64,000 nucleotides of DNA from positions 1-64,000 of the forward strand of contig NZ_AXAZ01000004.1 in the NCBI RefSeq assembly GCF_000473065.1. The letters run 5' to 3'. Each line of letters starts with the position of its first letter. The stretch's first letter is position 1. Source of the stretch: Bradyrhizobium sp. WSM1743 (GTDB lineage: Bacteria > Pseudomonadota > Alphaproteobacteria > Rhizobiales > Xanthobacteraceae). The notes under the pieces are model-generated. The model ran no database searches. It saw nothing but the letters and a program-made list of their open reading frames with translations, and was not told the origin of the DNA. Below are positions 63,888 through 64,000 of this stretch, one piece after another. The translations under genes and the position numbers were made by a program.

Positions 63888-64000
63888 TTCACCTCGCCCC
63901 GCTTGCGGGGAGAGGTCGAATTCGATCGAAGATCGAATCGGGTGAGGGGGCTCTCCGCGAGTCTCTCTGTCACCATCTTTGCGGAAGCGGCCCCTCACCC
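63888..64000. repeat. Interspersed palindromic repeat, cut by window edge
   Basis: CTCGCCCCGCTTGCGGGGAG hairpin, TTCGATC/GATCGAA-type dyad, GGTGAGGGGGCTCTC and GCCCCTCACCC at the edge. Close relative of the element at 10415-10565. It follows the FAH gene stop directly. Confidence 0.7.

Overview
The window is GC-rich DNA of an alphaproteobacterium. Product types, gene order and the interspersed palindromic repeats all look like Bradyrhizobium or a close relative. That assignment rests on recognition only, with no database comparison. It is chromosomal metabolic DNA rich in transport and catabolic operons; I see no rRNA, tRNA or CRISPR.

Left edge (1-4 kb) and 14.5-21.5 kb look like accessory mosaic. 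They hold a transposase 3' end, a decayed metallo-beta-lactamase gene, cupin and OsmC proteins, a solitary C13 (legumain-like) peptidase, acetyl- and methyltransferases, an alpha/beta-hydrolase fused to a class III nucleotide cyclase, a Tat-type amidohydrolase and a DUF3303 protein. Two families of roughly 100-bp dispersed direct repeats occur here, one copy of each in each of the two accessory segments.

4.0-14.5 kb is an oxalate/C2-acid region. A gntR-oxc-frc operon (minus strand) diverges from an NDP-forming acyl-CoA synthetase, and two near-identical palindromes lie in the promoter region between them. An IclR regulator and a complete tctCBA-type tripartite tricarboxylate transporter follow. 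21.5-27.2 kb adds adenine deaminase and the glyoxylate-to-glycerate route (gcl, hyi, tartronate semialdehyde reductase). Together these could turn oxalate into formate and CO2 and handle glyoxylate.

28-40.6 kb holds a split ThDP decarboxylase beside a divergent D-2-hydroxyacid dehydrogenase, an ornithine cyclodeaminase-family protein, an Orn/Lys/Arg decarboxylase interrupted by an apparent one-base frameshift, a three-subunit molybdenum hydroxylase, and an Lrp regulator divergent from alanine dehydrogenase. 40.7-49.8 kb is a ketone or carboxylate catabolic locus: an acyl-CoA synthetase-TetR-Baeyer-Villiger monooxygenase operon divergent from a five-gene branched-chain-type ABC importer. A YeiH-type exporter and a phospholipase D-like protein follow.

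53.8-63.9 kb is the most unusual part. A NitT/TauT-type ABC importer, whose binding protein carries a C-terminal domain resembling NosL, sits with a Crp/Fnr regulator, a DUF971 protein, ferredoxin-NADP reductase, an AprA-like flavoprotein, a small tail-less AprB-like ferredoxin, a HEAT-repeat protein and a fumarylacetoacetate-hydrolase-fold enzyme. A shared AACTAAT(T/C)G element lies in the upstream regions of its transcription units. I infer a ferredoxin-driven redox pathway for an imported compound of unknown identity.
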